DNA from: Pseudomonas sp. Bc-h
GTDB taxonomy: Bacteria; Pseudomonadota; Gammaproteobacteria; Pseudomonadales; Pseudomonadaceae
NCBI RefSeq assembly: GCF_002080045.1
Contig: NZ_MUIN01000011.1
Location: 124,001-188,000, forward strand
Direction of reading: 5' to 3'
DNA: 64,000 nucleotides
Shown piece by piece: positions 39,250-47,377 of the stretch. A program made the position numbers and the translations under genes. How positions within the stretch are numbered: position 1 is the first letter of the stretch; each line of letters starts with the position of its first letter. The notes under the pieces were generated by a model. It ran no database searches. It was not told where the DNA came from and saw only the letters and a program-made list of their open reading frames with translations.

Positions 39250-39856
39250 GCCGATCAGCGGCGCCACCCCACTGGAAGGGTATGGCAAACGCATTCTGAT
39301 GGTCATCGGCTCGCCGAAGACCATCAGCCTCGGCCACGCGCTGGGCGAAGCCTATGCCCAGGGTGCACGCAGTCAGGGTCATGTGGTGCGGGTGCTGAAG
39401 CTTGAAGAACTGGAATTCGACCCGGTGCTGCGCGGCGGCTATGAATCCAGCCAGACGCTGGAGCATGATCTGCTGGAGGCCCAGCGAGAGATTCACTGGG
39501 CCCAGCATCTGGTGTTCGTCTACCCGGTCTGGTGGGGCGGGCTGCCAAGCCTGCTCGGCGGGTTCTTCGACCGGGTGTTCATGCCCGGTTTCGCCTTCAA
39601 GGCCCACGGCCGTCATCACCCGTCCAATGAGTTGCTCAAAGGCAGAACGGCGGAATTGCTGGTAACGCTCGACACGCCCTCGCGCTACTTCCGCTGGGTC
39701 TTCAAGGCGCCGGCGCATCGGCAAATCACCAAAACGATTCTGGAGTTCTGCGGAATCAAGGTGAAGCGGCTCACGGAGTTCTCTCCGGTTCGTACCTCGA
39801 CCGAGGAACAGCGTCAGCAGTGGATTCATCAGGCTGAGGCGTTGGGCAAACGGTAA
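39242..39856 (+). CDS. Flavodoxin-fold NAD(P)H-dependent oxidoreductase
   Basis: This 204-residue member of the NQO/KefF-like flavin reductase family has the FMN-binding loop in VIGSPKTISLG near residue 22 and the conserved FVYPVWWGGLPSLLGGFFDRVF segment in the middle. It probably reduces quinones or similar electron acceptors by two electrons. The start overlaps the fumC stop by 8 bp, as in PAO1 PA0853-PA0854 (from memory). A terminator-like hairpin follows. Confidence 0.87.
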
Positions 39857-39873
39857 GCCGGTGATTTGCTGTC

Positions 39874-39917
39874 GCGGCGTATCTGTCTATTTACTGGCCG
39901 ACCGATACGCCGCTTTC
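39874..39917 (+). terminator. Terminator-like hairpin after the fumC-oxidoreductase unit
   Basis: GCGGCGTATC and GATACGCCGC form a perfect 10-bp stem with a 20-base loop, followed by TTTC. The long loop and short T-run make it moderate evidence. Confidence 0.6.
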
Positions 39918-39941
39918 GCCACTGTCGGACAGCTCCAGAAG

Positions 39942-40032
39942 CTCCCACAGGCGCCCGCACGTAGCGAAGGCCAGCGCTTGAGCCGGGTGCGTCAGTCACG
40001 CATTCCTCACCCCGCCGAAGATCCTGTGGGAG
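39942..40032. repeat. Interval bounded by the inverted repeat CTCCCACAGG / CCTGTGGGAG
   Basis: The two perfect 10-base arms (39942-39951 and 40023-40032) are the common pseudomonad REP end sequence and enclose about 70 bp of unrecognised sequence. The rest of the 369-bp gap (to 40225) includes an imperfect palindrome at 40088-40112 and the promoter region of the small gene. Confidence 0.6.
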
Positions 40033-40225
40033 ACGCCGGAGGTCACGACGGCAGCGAATGCGATCTATCATCCAAGGCGTTCATACCTGACACGCTTTGG
40101 AGTAAAGTGTCATTCGGCCAGCCGACGTTTCCGTATCACGCTGTGGAAAGGTCATCAGGTTGCCGCAGACACAGGTTTAGCCGTCCTGATTTTTTCCGAC
40201 CATCTTCCCGATACCGGAGAAGGCC

Positions 40226-40450
40226 ATGTTGAGCAAGCGTGAGCAAGACACTGAAACCACCGTGCACTTTCGCAGCGACCGCGTCTCCCGCGTCAACGGT
40301 ATGTATTTTTTCAGCACCCGGGAAAACACCCTCGAAGGCCCTTTTTTCAGTAAAGAGGACGCCGAGCGTGAAACCGAGGCCTATGTTCGCCGCATGCAGG
40401 CGAGCAGATTTTCTCAGCCAGAACCGCCCTCCTCGCTTCTGAACGGCTGA
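40226..40450 (+). CDS. Small conserved protein (DUF6316-like)
   Basis: This 74-residue acidic/basic-mixed protein has the core FRSDRVSRVNGMYFFSTREN followed by EGPFFSKEDAERE, which I recognise as the DUF6316 pattern of short pseudomonad proteins. The function is unknown. GGAGAAGGCC precedes the ATG at a suitable distance. It ends 3 bp before the stop of the convergent tapT gene. Confidence 0.75.
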   Translation: MLSKREQDTETTVHFRSDRVSRVNGMYFFSTRENTLEGPFFSKEDAERETEAYVRRMQASRFSQPEPPSSLLNG

Positions 40451-40453
40451 GCA

Positions 40454-41044
40454 TCAGGAATGATTGCGGCGAAACGTCTCTTCACCCATGGCCGCAATCT
40501 GCCCCTCGATCAACGTATCGAACGGCCGCAATAACGGCTCGAACGAGCGATCCGGCTCCAGGGTCTGCAGCGCATGGGTGATCGCCTCCAGTGTCGATAA
40601 TGCGTCCGGCCCCGGCGCCTTGCGCAGCCGGTAGCGGGAGGTCGGGGCGTTTTCCAGCGTCACTCTCGGCAGTGCAGCCAACAGCGGATTGAGGTGCAAC
40701 AGCTTGCGCGCCTTGCGCCAGGTACCATCCGGCACGACCAGCAGGATCGGACTTGCCTCGTTACTCAGGGGCCTCAATGCCGTCGCCTCCTCCCCCGGAA
40801 ACAAAAGCCGCGCCTGATAACCCGGCACATTCAGCAATTCGTCCAGGTTGTCGAAGACCTCACCCACCGCCAACTGCGCGTTGATCAGCCCCAAAGCCGC
40901 CAGTCGCGCGGTATTCAGCGCATGATTGACCTCGCTCGGATGCTGCAGAATCAGTACCCGGGTGCGGCTGTCGAGTTGTGGAATCAACGCGCACAGGCAA
41001 TGGTTTTGCGGCCGCAAACAACGCTCGCAACGCGGACGTGACAT
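40454..41044 (-). CDS. tapT: tRNA-uridine aminocarboxypropyltransferase (DTW domain)
   Basis: This 196-residue DTW-domain protein has an N-terminal zinc-binding cysteine cluster (CERCLRPQNHCLC) and the D-x-T-W motif in VPDGTWRKARK. The E. coli homologue YfiP/TapT places the acp3 group on U47 of tRNA using SAM. It lies 12 bp behind the LysR regulator on the same strand, which need not mean a shared function. It converges on the small DUF6316 gene. Confidence 0.86.
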   Translation of the reverse strand: MSRPRCERCLRPQNHCLCALIPQLDSRTRVLILQHPSEVNHALNTARLAALGLINAQLAVGEVFDNLDELLNVPGYQARLLFPGEEATALRPLSNEASPILLVVPDGTWRKARKLLHLNPLLAALPRVTLENAPTSRYRLRKAPGPDALSTLEAITHALQTLEPDRSFEPLLRPFDTLIEGQIAAMGEETFRRNHS

Positions 41045-41056
41045 GACCAGGCCCCC

Positions 41057-41950
41057 TTAAAGCGGATTGAGCTGCGCTTTGAGCAGATCGCGGAAGGTCT
41101 GGATCAGCGGCTCGCGACTACGCCCGCGACGCAGGATCATCGAAAACGGCGCCTGATAGCCGAACGTCGCAGGCAATAGCACCCGTAGGTGCCCGGAGTC
41201 GACCCATGACTGCGCGTAGTGCTCTGGCAGATAGCCGATGTAGGCGCCGGACAGCACCAGGATCAGCTGAGCTTCCATACTTTCCACCGTTGCGGCGCTG
41301 TGCTTGAAGCCATGCCGCGCCAGTTCCGCCTGACTCCAGTAACCACGCCCGACCATGCGCTGCTGGGTGATCACCGGCTCAGGAATGCGTCGCTCGGCAA
41401 ACAGCGGATGACGACTGCTGCAATACAACCAGTGCTGTTCACGGTACAGCGGCTGATACAACAAGCCGTTCATGCGCGTGGAGAACGAGCCGATGGCCAG
41501 ATCCAGGCGGTTATCCAGCACCCCGAGCTGCAATTCGTAAGGGCTCATCACCGACAGGTGCAGGTGCACCGCCGGGTGCTCTTCGCTATAGGCTCCAATC
41601 ACTTCGGCGAACGGCAAGGCGCGGTCGCTTACGGTGGAATCCAGTACGCCCAGATTCAGCGTCCCGCGCAGCTCGCCCTTGAGGGCCGCAGCGTAGAGTT
41701 CGAAGCCTTCCAGCTCGCCAAGCAGGCGCAGCGTTTCCTGATGAAAGAGCTCGCCCTTGCTGGTCAGACTGAAACCGCCACGGCCGCGATGGCACAACAC
41801 GATGCCCAGCGCGGACTCCAGTTGGCTCATGTAGGTGCTGATCGCCGAGGTCGACAGATTGAGTTCCTGCTGCGCGCTGGCAAAGCCCTGATGGCGGACC
41901 ACGCAGACGAAGATTCGCAGCAGTTTCAGATCGGGTAATGCGTTGGCCAT
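41057..41950 (-). CDS. gbuR: LysR-family regulator, probably GbuR
   Basis: This 297-residue LysR protein has an N-terminal winged helix-turn-helix (about 1-65, FASAQQELNLSTSAISTYMSQLE) and a C-terminal effector domain. It is divergent from gbuA with a palindromic site between them, the classic arrangement for LysR control. In PAO1 the matching gene PA1422 (gbuR) activates guanidinobutyrase in response to 4-guanidinobutyrate (from memory); the length is the same. Confidence 0.82.
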   Translation of the reverse strand: MANALPDLKLLRIFVCVVRHQGFASAQQELNLSTSAISTYMSQLESALGIVLCHRGRGGFSLTSKGELFHQETLRLLGELEGFELYAAALKGELRGTLNLGVLDSTVSDRALPFAEVIGAYSEEHPAVHLHLSVMSPYELQLGVLDNRLDLAIGSFSTRMNGLLYQPLYREQHWLYCSSRHPLFAERRIPEPVITQQRMVGRGYWSQAELARHGFKHSAATVESMEAQLILVLSGAYIGYLPEHYAQSWVDSGHLRVLLPATFGYQAPFSMILRRGRSREPLIQTFRDLLKAQLNPL

Positions 41951-41999
41951 GATGGGTCCGGGATGTGTTGTCGCTGTAGCAATTCGCGCAGCTTACCCG

Positions 42000-42027
42000 A
42001 TACTTCAGAAATCTCTGAACTAAGTAT
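42000..42027. promoter_or_regulatory. Candidate LysR operator between gbuR and gbuA
   Basis: TTCAGA-AATC-TCTGAA is a perfect 6-4-6 repeat (42004-42019) nested inside ATACT...AGTAT. It contains a T-N11-A core and lies 50 bp from the gbuR start and about 100 bp from gbuA. Confidence 0.55.
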
Positions 42028-42116
42028 TTTGCCTCAGCGATTGTTCGCAGGCCGCGCGGTTCGCAGAATCCGCCCAGCTCTAACAACTATTAATAACTCA
42101 CCGATGAGGCAATCCC

Positions 42117-43067
42117 GTGGACAAGATTTTCCACCAACCACTGGGCGGCAACGAAATGCCGCGCTTCGCCGGCATCGCAACCATGATGCGTCTGCCACAC
42201 CTGCAAACGGCCGCGGGCCTCGATGCCGCCTTTATTGGCGTGCCTCTGGACATCGGCACTTCGCTGCGGGCTGGCACCCGTTTCGGACCTCGTGAAATCC
42301 GCGCCGAATCGGTGATGATCCGTCCTTACAACATGGCCACGGGCGCTGCGCCCTTCGACTCGCTGTCGGTTGCCGACATCGGCGACGTCGCCATCAACAC
42401 CTTCAACCTGCTGGACGCCGTACGCATCATCGAAGAAGCCTACGACGGTTTCCTCGAACACGGCATCATCCCGCTGACGCTGGGTGGCGACCACACCATC
42501 ACCCTGCCGATTCTGCGTGCCATTCACAAGAAACACGGCAAGGTCGGTCTGGTTCACATCGACGCCCATGCTGACGTCAACGATCACATGTTCGGCGAGA
42601 AGATCGCCCACGGCACGACCTTCCGCCGTGCCGTAGAAGAAGGCCTTCTGGATTGCGACCGCGTGGTGCAGATCGGTCTGCGCGCTCAGGGCTATACCGC
42701 CGAAGACTTCAACTGGAGTCGCAAACAGGGCTTCCGCGTGGTGCAGGCCGAAGAGTGCTGGCACAAGTCGCTGGCACCGCTGATGGCAGAAGTACGCGAA
42801 AAAGTCGGTGGCGGCCCGGTGTACTTGAGCTTCGACATCGACGGTATCGACCCGGCCTGGGCACCCGGTACCGGCACCCCGGAAATCGGCGGCCTGACCA
42901 CCATTCAAGCCATCGAAATCATCCGTGGTTGCCAGGGCCTCGACCTGATCGGTTGCGATCTGGTAGAAGTCTCGCCGCCTTATGACACCACCGGCAACAC
43001 CTCGCTGCTGGGCGCCAACCTGCTGTACGAAATGCTCTGCGTACTGCCGGGTGTGACGCACCGCTAA
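42117..43067 (+). CDS. gbuA: 4-guanidinobutyrase (ureohydrolase family)
   Basis: This 316-residue manganese ureohydrolase has the metal motifs GGDHTITLPI, HIDAHADVND and SFDIDGIDPAWAPGTG. The N-terminus MDKIFHQPLGGNEMPRFAG fits my memory of P. aeruginosa GbuA (PA1421) rather than agmatinase or guanidinopropionase. It would split 4-guanidinobutyrate into urea and 4-aminobutyrate, allowing use of arginine breakdown products. The start is GTG with GAGG upstream. A transporter gene follows. Confidence 0.85.
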   Translation: MDKIFHQPLGGNEMPRFAGIATMMRLPHLQTAAGLDAAFIGVPLDIGTSLRAGTRFGPREIRAESVMIRPYNMATGAAPFDSLSVADIGDVAINTFNLLDAVRIIEEAYDGFLEHGIIPLTLGGDHTITLPILRAIHKKHGKVGLVHIDAHADVNDHMFGEKIAHGTTFRRAVEEGLLDCDRVVQIGLRAQGYTAEDFNWSRKQGFRVVQAEECWHKSLAPLMAEVREKVGGGPVYLSFDIDGIDPAWAPGTGTPEIGGLTTIQAIEIIRGCQGLDLIGCDLVEVSPPYDTTGNTSLLGANLLYEMLCVLPGVTHR

Positions 43068-43071
43068 AGGG

Positions 43072-43100
43072 CTGATCGGCAAGCCGGACTGCTACAGGGG
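43072..43100. repeat. Single REP arm between gbuA and the symporter gene
   Basis: CGGCAAGCCGGACTGCTACA matches one arm of the element at 36653-36724. No facing arm is seen. Confidence 0.6.
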
Positions 43101-43225
43101 CACTGTCGCAACCGCGCGACACTATTCAGAACAACACATAAAACAGCCTTCTCCTGCTGACTGCCTGCGCCGTTTCAGCGGGACGATTCGCGATTCACTA
43201 TAAAAACAATGATTGGAGACACTCC

Positions 43226-44605
43226 ATGGCTTTAGATATTTTCGTCGTGCTGATCTACGCGGCCGGCATGCTGGTGCTGGGCTGGTACGGCATGCGCAAG
43301 GCCAAGACCCACGAAGATTACCTGGTCGCCGGGCGAAACCTCGGCCCAACCCTGTACATGGGCACCATGGCCGCCACCGTTCTGGGCGGTGCCTCCACCG
43401 TCGGCACGGTCCGTCTGGGCTACGTCCACGGCATTTCCGGTTTCTGGCTCTGCGCCGCGCTGGGCCTGGGGATCATCGCGCTGAACCTGTTTCTCGCCAA
43501 ACCGTTGCTCAAGCTGCGCATCTTTACCGTCACCCAGATCCTCGAAAAACGCTACAACCCGATGGCCCGTCAGGCGAGCGCGGTGATCATGCTGGCTTAC
43601 GCGCTGATGATCGGGGTGACCTCGATCCTTGCCATCGGCACCGTCATGCAAGTGCTGTTCGACCTGCCGTTCTGGGTTTCGGTGGTGCTGGGCGGCGGCG
43701 TGGTCGTGGTGTATTCGACCATCGGCGGCATGTGGTCGCTGACCCTGACCGATATCGTGCAGTTCGTGATCAAGACCGTCGGCCTGATGTTCATCCTGTT
43801 GCCGATCTGCCTGTACCGCGTCGGCGGCTGGGACGAACTGGTCGCCAAGCTGCCGGCCTCAAGCTTCAGCTGGACCACCATCGGCTGGGACACGATCATC
43901 ACCTACTTCCTGATCTACTTCTTCGGCATCCTGATCGGCCAGGATATCTGGCAGCGCGTGTTCACCGCGCGCACCGACAAAGTCGCCAGGTACGCAGGCT
44001 CGGTTGCAGGCGTCTACTGCATCATCTACGGCCTGGCTTGTGCGCTGATCGGCATGGCCGCCCATGTTCTGCTGCCTGACCTGGCCAACGTCAACACCGC
44101 CTTCGCCGCCATCGTGAAAGCGTCGTTGCCGGACGGCATTCGTGGTCTGGTAATCGCCGCCGCTCTGGCGGCCATGATGTCCACTGCCAGCGCCGGTCTG
44201 CTGGCTGCATCGACCACCCTGACCGAAGATCTGCTGCCGAAACTGCGTGGCGGCAAACAATCGAGCCTGGGCATCAACCGCCTGTTCACGGCGCTGACCG
44301 GCATCGTCGTGCTGGCAATCGCACTGGTGGTCAACGACGTGATCAGCGCCCTGACCCTGGCCTATAACCTGCTGGTAGGCGGCATGCTGATTCCGCTGAT
44401 CGGCGCGATCTACTGGAAACGCGCGACCACCGCTGGCGCCATCACCAGCATGACCCTGGGCTTCGTCACCGCCCTGGTGTTCATGTTCAAGGATGGCCTG
44501 GATGCGAACACGCCGATCTACTACAGCCTGGCGGTCGGTCTGGTCAGTTTCGTGGTGGTCAGTCTGGTATCGCCACGCCCCGCAGCAGTGCCCAGCGCGG
44601 CATGA
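43226..44605 (+). CDS. Sodium:solute symporter (SSS family)
   Basis: This 459-residue polytopic protein of the SSS family has about 13 hydrophobic segments. The family-typical MAATVLGGASTVGTVRLGY near residue 55 holds the sodium-site region, and AAMMSTASAGLLAASTTLTED is near residue 315. It probably imports guanidinobutyrate or a related compound, judged only from its place behind gbuA; the counterpart would be PA1418 (from memory). GGAG lies 7 bases before the ATG. A terminator follows. Confidence 0.87.
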   Translation: MALDIFVVLIYAAGMLVLGWYGMRKAKTHEDYLVAGRNLGPTLYMGTMAATVLGGASTVGTVRLGYVHGISGFWLCAALGLGIIALNLFLAKPLLKLRIFTVTQILEKRYNPMARQASAVIMLAYALMIGVTSILAIGTVMQVLFDLPFWVSVVLGGGVVVVYSTIGGMWSLTLTDIVQFVIKTVGLMFILLPICLYRVGGWDELVAKLPASSFSWTTIGWDTIITYFLIYFFGILIGQDIWQRVFTARTDKVARYAGSVAGVYCIIYGLACALIGMAAHVLLPDLANVNTAFAAIVKASLPDGIRGLVIAAALAAMMSTASAGLLAASTTLTEDLLPKLRGGKQSSLGINRLFTALTGIVVLAIALVVNDVISALTLAYNLLVGGMLIPLIGAIYWKRATTAGAITSMTLGFVTALVFMFKDGLDANTPIYYSLAVGLVSFVVVSLVSPRPAAVPSAA

Positions 44606-44621
44606 TCGAAACGTTACAGAT

Positions 44622-44635
44622 GTGATAAAGATCAA
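44622..44635. promoter_or_regulatory. ANR/FNR-box-like site
   Basis: GTGAT-AAAG-ATCAA differs from the ANR/FNR consensus TTGAT-N4-ATCAA at one base. It lies 17 bp beyond the symporter stop and directly before a terminator hairpin. It might drive a transcript toward the ACP-like gene 225 bp away. Confidence 0.35.
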
Positions 44636-44659
44636 GGGCGCCCGAGGGCGTCCTTTTTT
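44635..44659 (+). terminator. Rho-independent terminator of the symporter gene
   Basis: AGGGCGCC and GGCGTCCT-type arms form an 8-bp stem with a CGAG loop, followed by six T. Confidence 0.85.
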
Positions 44660-44860
44660 ATGCCCGGTTACAAAAAATCAGCTTGATACGACCGGCCCAG
44701 AGGGACAAAAGTGAACTAGCCTTAAGCCGGACAGCAACGCGGCAAAGGACCGTAACGGGATATTTTTCAGGGAGAAACGTTGAAGCCCGCTGTCACGCGA
44801 CAACCCTCTGTTTCTTGAAGTCGGGGTGATTTTCGAACACGTCACAGCAGAGGGCTTGCC

Positions 44861-45151
44861 ATGAATCACGCAGAGGTCAAACAACACGTTATCGATACAC
44901 TCGGAAAGATTCTGGTCGACAAGTCGCTGATTCAAGAAGAAGACGACGCTCTGTTGACCGAGCTGGTACTGGACGAAGATGACTTCGAAGAGTTTTTCAG
45001 CACGCTGCAAACGGACTTCAATATCGAGCTTCCACAGCGGATCAAATCCGACATTTCTCGTTTGCCTGACCATGCGACGTACAACCAGCTGACGCTGCAG
45101 GGCCTGGTGGACTTGATATTCACGCACATGAAAGGCAAGAAGAATCACTGA
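44861..45151 (+). CDS. Acyl-carrier-protein-like small acidic protein lacking the phosphopantetheine serine
   Basis: I do not recognise a named family. The 96 residues are strongly acidic. Residues 44-58 (EFFSTLQTDFNIELP) align well with the second helix of acyl carrier proteins (ELVMALEEEFDTEIP), and the pattern of hydrophobic positions before and after fits a four-helix ACP. The DSL motif is replaced by acidic residues (VLDEDDF), with Glu39 about where the modified serine should be. It therefore cannot carry a phosphopantetheine arm by the usual route. A similar small gene (PA1420) lies at this place in PAO1 (from memory). AGAGGG precedes the ATG. Confidence 0.7.
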   Translation: MNHAEVKQHVIDTLGKILVDKSLIQEEDDALLTELVLDEDDFEEFFSTLQTDFNIELPQRIKSDISRLPDHATYNQLTLQGLVDLIFTHMKGKKNH

Positions 45152-45291
45152 ACGCAGATGCGTTCGATTCACGAATGTATGGAAGATAAAGAAAAATATC
45201 GCATGCTCGAATGGCCGCGATTGGATGCGCAGTACGAGCGGGCTATCAACCGATAGCACCGCTGTTATTTCAACTGGACGGTGATCCTGGC

Positions 45292-45417
45292 TTAACGGCG
45301 AGGGCGACGACGCTCGTCATCGTCGGTACGCACAGGAATGGGCTGCAATTTTGGTCGCTCGATCAGACCCAGTGCGACACCCACGTCGTGAAGCCATTCT
45401 TGCAATTTGCTGTTCAT
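45292..45417 (-). CDS. PA1414-family miniprotein (41 residues)
   Basis: This 41-codon gene starts with ATG at 45417, with AGGGGG 7 bases upstream. The product begins MNSKLQEWLHDVGVALGLIE, has an amphipathic helical first half, and ends in a charged tail (TDDDERRRPRR). It matches my memory of the PA1414 family; in P. aeruginosa PA1414 is strongly induced without oxygen and its transcript overlaps the infection-linked sRNA SicX. Function of the protein is unknown. A TATGAT hexamer (45473-45478) on the minus strand could be its -10; no ANR box was seen there. Confidence 0.72.
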   Translation of the reverse strand: MNSKLQEWLHDVGVALGLIERPKLQPIPVRTDDDERRRPRR

Positions 45418-45598
45418 ATAACGCCCCCTTCAGGGAAATACCCGGCAGCCAACTTCTGATCCGCCTAAGCAGATCATAGTGCTAAGTCGCACTTTACGCC
45501 TGCTACCGAGTGTCGCGGCAAGGAAATTTTCCCTTTCTTTACGCTAAGACATTTCAAGACAGCAAATCGAAAGCTTCGACCGACAAACGGTCGTTACA

Positions 45599-47050
45599 TC
45601 AGCCCGGCACCGCTGGGCTCAGTGCCATGCCTTCGTGAGCCTGAGTGCGACGTGCGAACACGTAAAACAGACCCCCGCCAAGGAAGCAGCCGGTAAACCA
45701 GGCGAAATTGGCCATCGGCTGCAACGCAGGAATAAAGGTGATCGCAATCCCCGCCAGCGTCGCCAGAACCAGCGCCTTGACCGCGGTGTAATTGACCCCG
45801 CCCGTATACCAGTAGCGCCCGGTCGGGCCGTCATTGAACAGCGCATCAACGTCGATCTGTTGTTTCTTGATCAGGTAATAGTCCACCAACAGGATGCCGA
45901 ACAGTGGGCCGATGAATGCGGCCAGCACGTCGAGGGTGTAGTGGATCACTGCCGGGTTATTGAACAGGTTCCACGGAGTGATGAATATCGAGGCGACGGC
46001 CGCGATCATGCCGCCGACGCGCCAGCTGATCTTGCTGGGTGCCACGTTGGCGAAATCGAACGCTGGAGAAACGAAGTTGGCAACGATATTGATGCCGATG
46101 GTCGCAGTCACGAAAGCGAAAGCACCGAGCAACACGGCCACGTCGTTGTCGATTCGCGCCACGGTGGCAATCGGATCATGCAGCATCTCGCCGAACACCG
46201 GCAGCGTTCCGGAAACGATGACGACCGTCACCAGCGAGAAGGCCAGGAAGTTGACCGGCAGGCCCCAGAAATTTCCGCGACGGACTTCAGACATGCTCCG
46301 GCAGTAACGACTGAAATCGCCAAAGTTAAGCGTAGGACCCGAGAAGTAGGACACCACCAGCGCGGTCGCCATAATCACTTGTGAAAATGCCTCCCAGCCC
46401 GTCAGCGACTTCTCGGACAGCGTGAAACTGATGTTGGCCCAACCGGCTTTCCAGACGATCCAGCCTGCCAGCATAAACATCACTGCGTAGACCACCGGCC
46501 CCGCCCAATCGATAAAGCGACGAATCGAATCCATGCCCGTCCAGAACACCGCAGCCTGCACCAGCCACAGCGCGAGGAAGCCGAACCACCCCAGGTACGA
46601 CAAGCCGGCGAACTGTGGCTGCGCATACTCCGACATCTGCGGGAAGAAGCGCAGAACCACGATGATCAGCGCGCTGGACGCCAGATAAGTCTGAACGCCG
46701 TACCAGGCGACCGCGATCAGGCCGCGAATCACTGCCGGGATGTTTGCTCCGAACACACCGAAGGCCAAGCGGCAGATCACCGGATAAGGCACTGCTGCCT
46801 GCTGGCTGGGTTTGGCCAGCAGGTTGGCGATGACCTGAATGATGCAAATGCCCACCAGCAGCGCGATCAACACCTGCCAACTCGCCAGGCCCAACGCGAA
46901 CAGGCTGGCTGCGAATACGTAACCGCCGACGCTGTGCACGTCACTCATCCAGAACGCAAAAATGTTGTACCAGCTCCATTTCTGCGGCAGCGGCCCCAGG
47001 TCCTGATTATATAAACGGGGGCTGTAACCCTTGGGCATTGGCTCGGTCAT
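45599..47050 (-). CDS. NCS1-family nucleobase/hydantoin-type transporter
   Basis: This 483-residue polytopic transporter of the NCS1 family has about 12 hydrophobic segments. The N-terminal NQDLGPLPQKWSWYNIFAFW is the usual NCS1 entry motif (compare Mhp1 and allantoin permeases). The substrate may be cytosine, uracil, allantoin or hydantoin; none can be chosen from sequence. GGGAG lies 7 bases before the ATG at 47050. A TTGTATAC-type palindrome lies 80 bp upstream. From memory PAO1 PA1419 occupies the same place near gbuA. Confidence 0.87.
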   Translation of the reverse strand: MTEPMPKGYSPRLYNQDLGPLPQKWSWYNIFAFWMSDVHSVGGYVFAASLFALGLASWQVLIALLVGICIIQVIANLLAKPSQQAAVPYPVICRLAFGVFGANIPAVIRGLIAVAWYGVQTYLASSALIIVVLRFFPQMSEYAQPQFAGLSYLGWFGFLALWLVQAAVFWTGMDSIRRFIDWAGPVVYAVMFMLAGWIVWKAGWANISFTLSEKSLTGWEAFSQVIMATALVVSYFSGPTLNFGDFSRYCRSMSEVRRGNFWGLPVNFLAFSLVTVVIVSGTLPVFGEMLHDPIATVARIDNDVAVLLGAFAFVTATIGINIVANFVSPAFDFANVAPSKISWRVGGMIAAVASIFITPWNLFNNPAVIHYTLDVLAAFIGPLFGILLVDYYLIKKQQIDVDALFNDGPTGRYWYTGGVNYTAVKALVLATLAGIAITFIPALQPMANFAWFTGCFLGGGLFYVFARRTQAHEGMALSPAVPG

Positions 47051-47128
47051 CGCATTTCTCCCTGATCGGACAAACTGGCTCCCGAAAACAGACCTGCCAG
47101 ATACACTGCGTACGGGAGCGAGCATGAG

Positions 47129-47138
47129 TTGTATACGA
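47129..47138. promoter_or_regulatory. TTGTATAC palindrome upstream of the NCS1 gene
   Basis: TTGTATACGA matches a perfect 10-base palindrome TTGTATACAA found 210 bp away at 47343-47352 in nine positions. It resembles GntR-type operators and lies in the promoter region of the transporter gene. Confidence 0.4.
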
Positions 47139-47326
47139 ACCAATAGGCAGAATGCGTGCCATAGCGATTTCACGCGCGCGAAATGGGCGCTAAATAGCGG
47201 TTTTGTAAGGGCTCAAGGGAAAAGGGATAGCGGTACAAGATCAACCGGTAAAGGCAACGGATCGCCTCGTCGCAGTGCAGCGGTGCATGATCGCGGTGCG
47301 TTTTATGGGCAACCAGAGCGACTTAG

Positions 47327-47372
47327 TAAAACCAGACAATATTTGTATACAACACAGCTAAATATTGTCCGG
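47327..47372 (-). terminator. AT-rich terminator of rmuC with a palindrome in its loop
   Basis: On the minus strand GACAATATTT and AAATATTGTC form a perfect 10-bp stem, extended by outer GG/CC pairs and followed by TTTT. The 15-base loop contains the perfect palindrome TTGTATACAA. Confidence 0.65.
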
Positions 47373-47377
47373 CACTT

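Noticed and set aside
45418..45598. ANR box for the PA1414-like gene
   Set aside because: No TTGAT-N4-ATCAA-like sequence at a suitable distance from the TATGAT hexamer.
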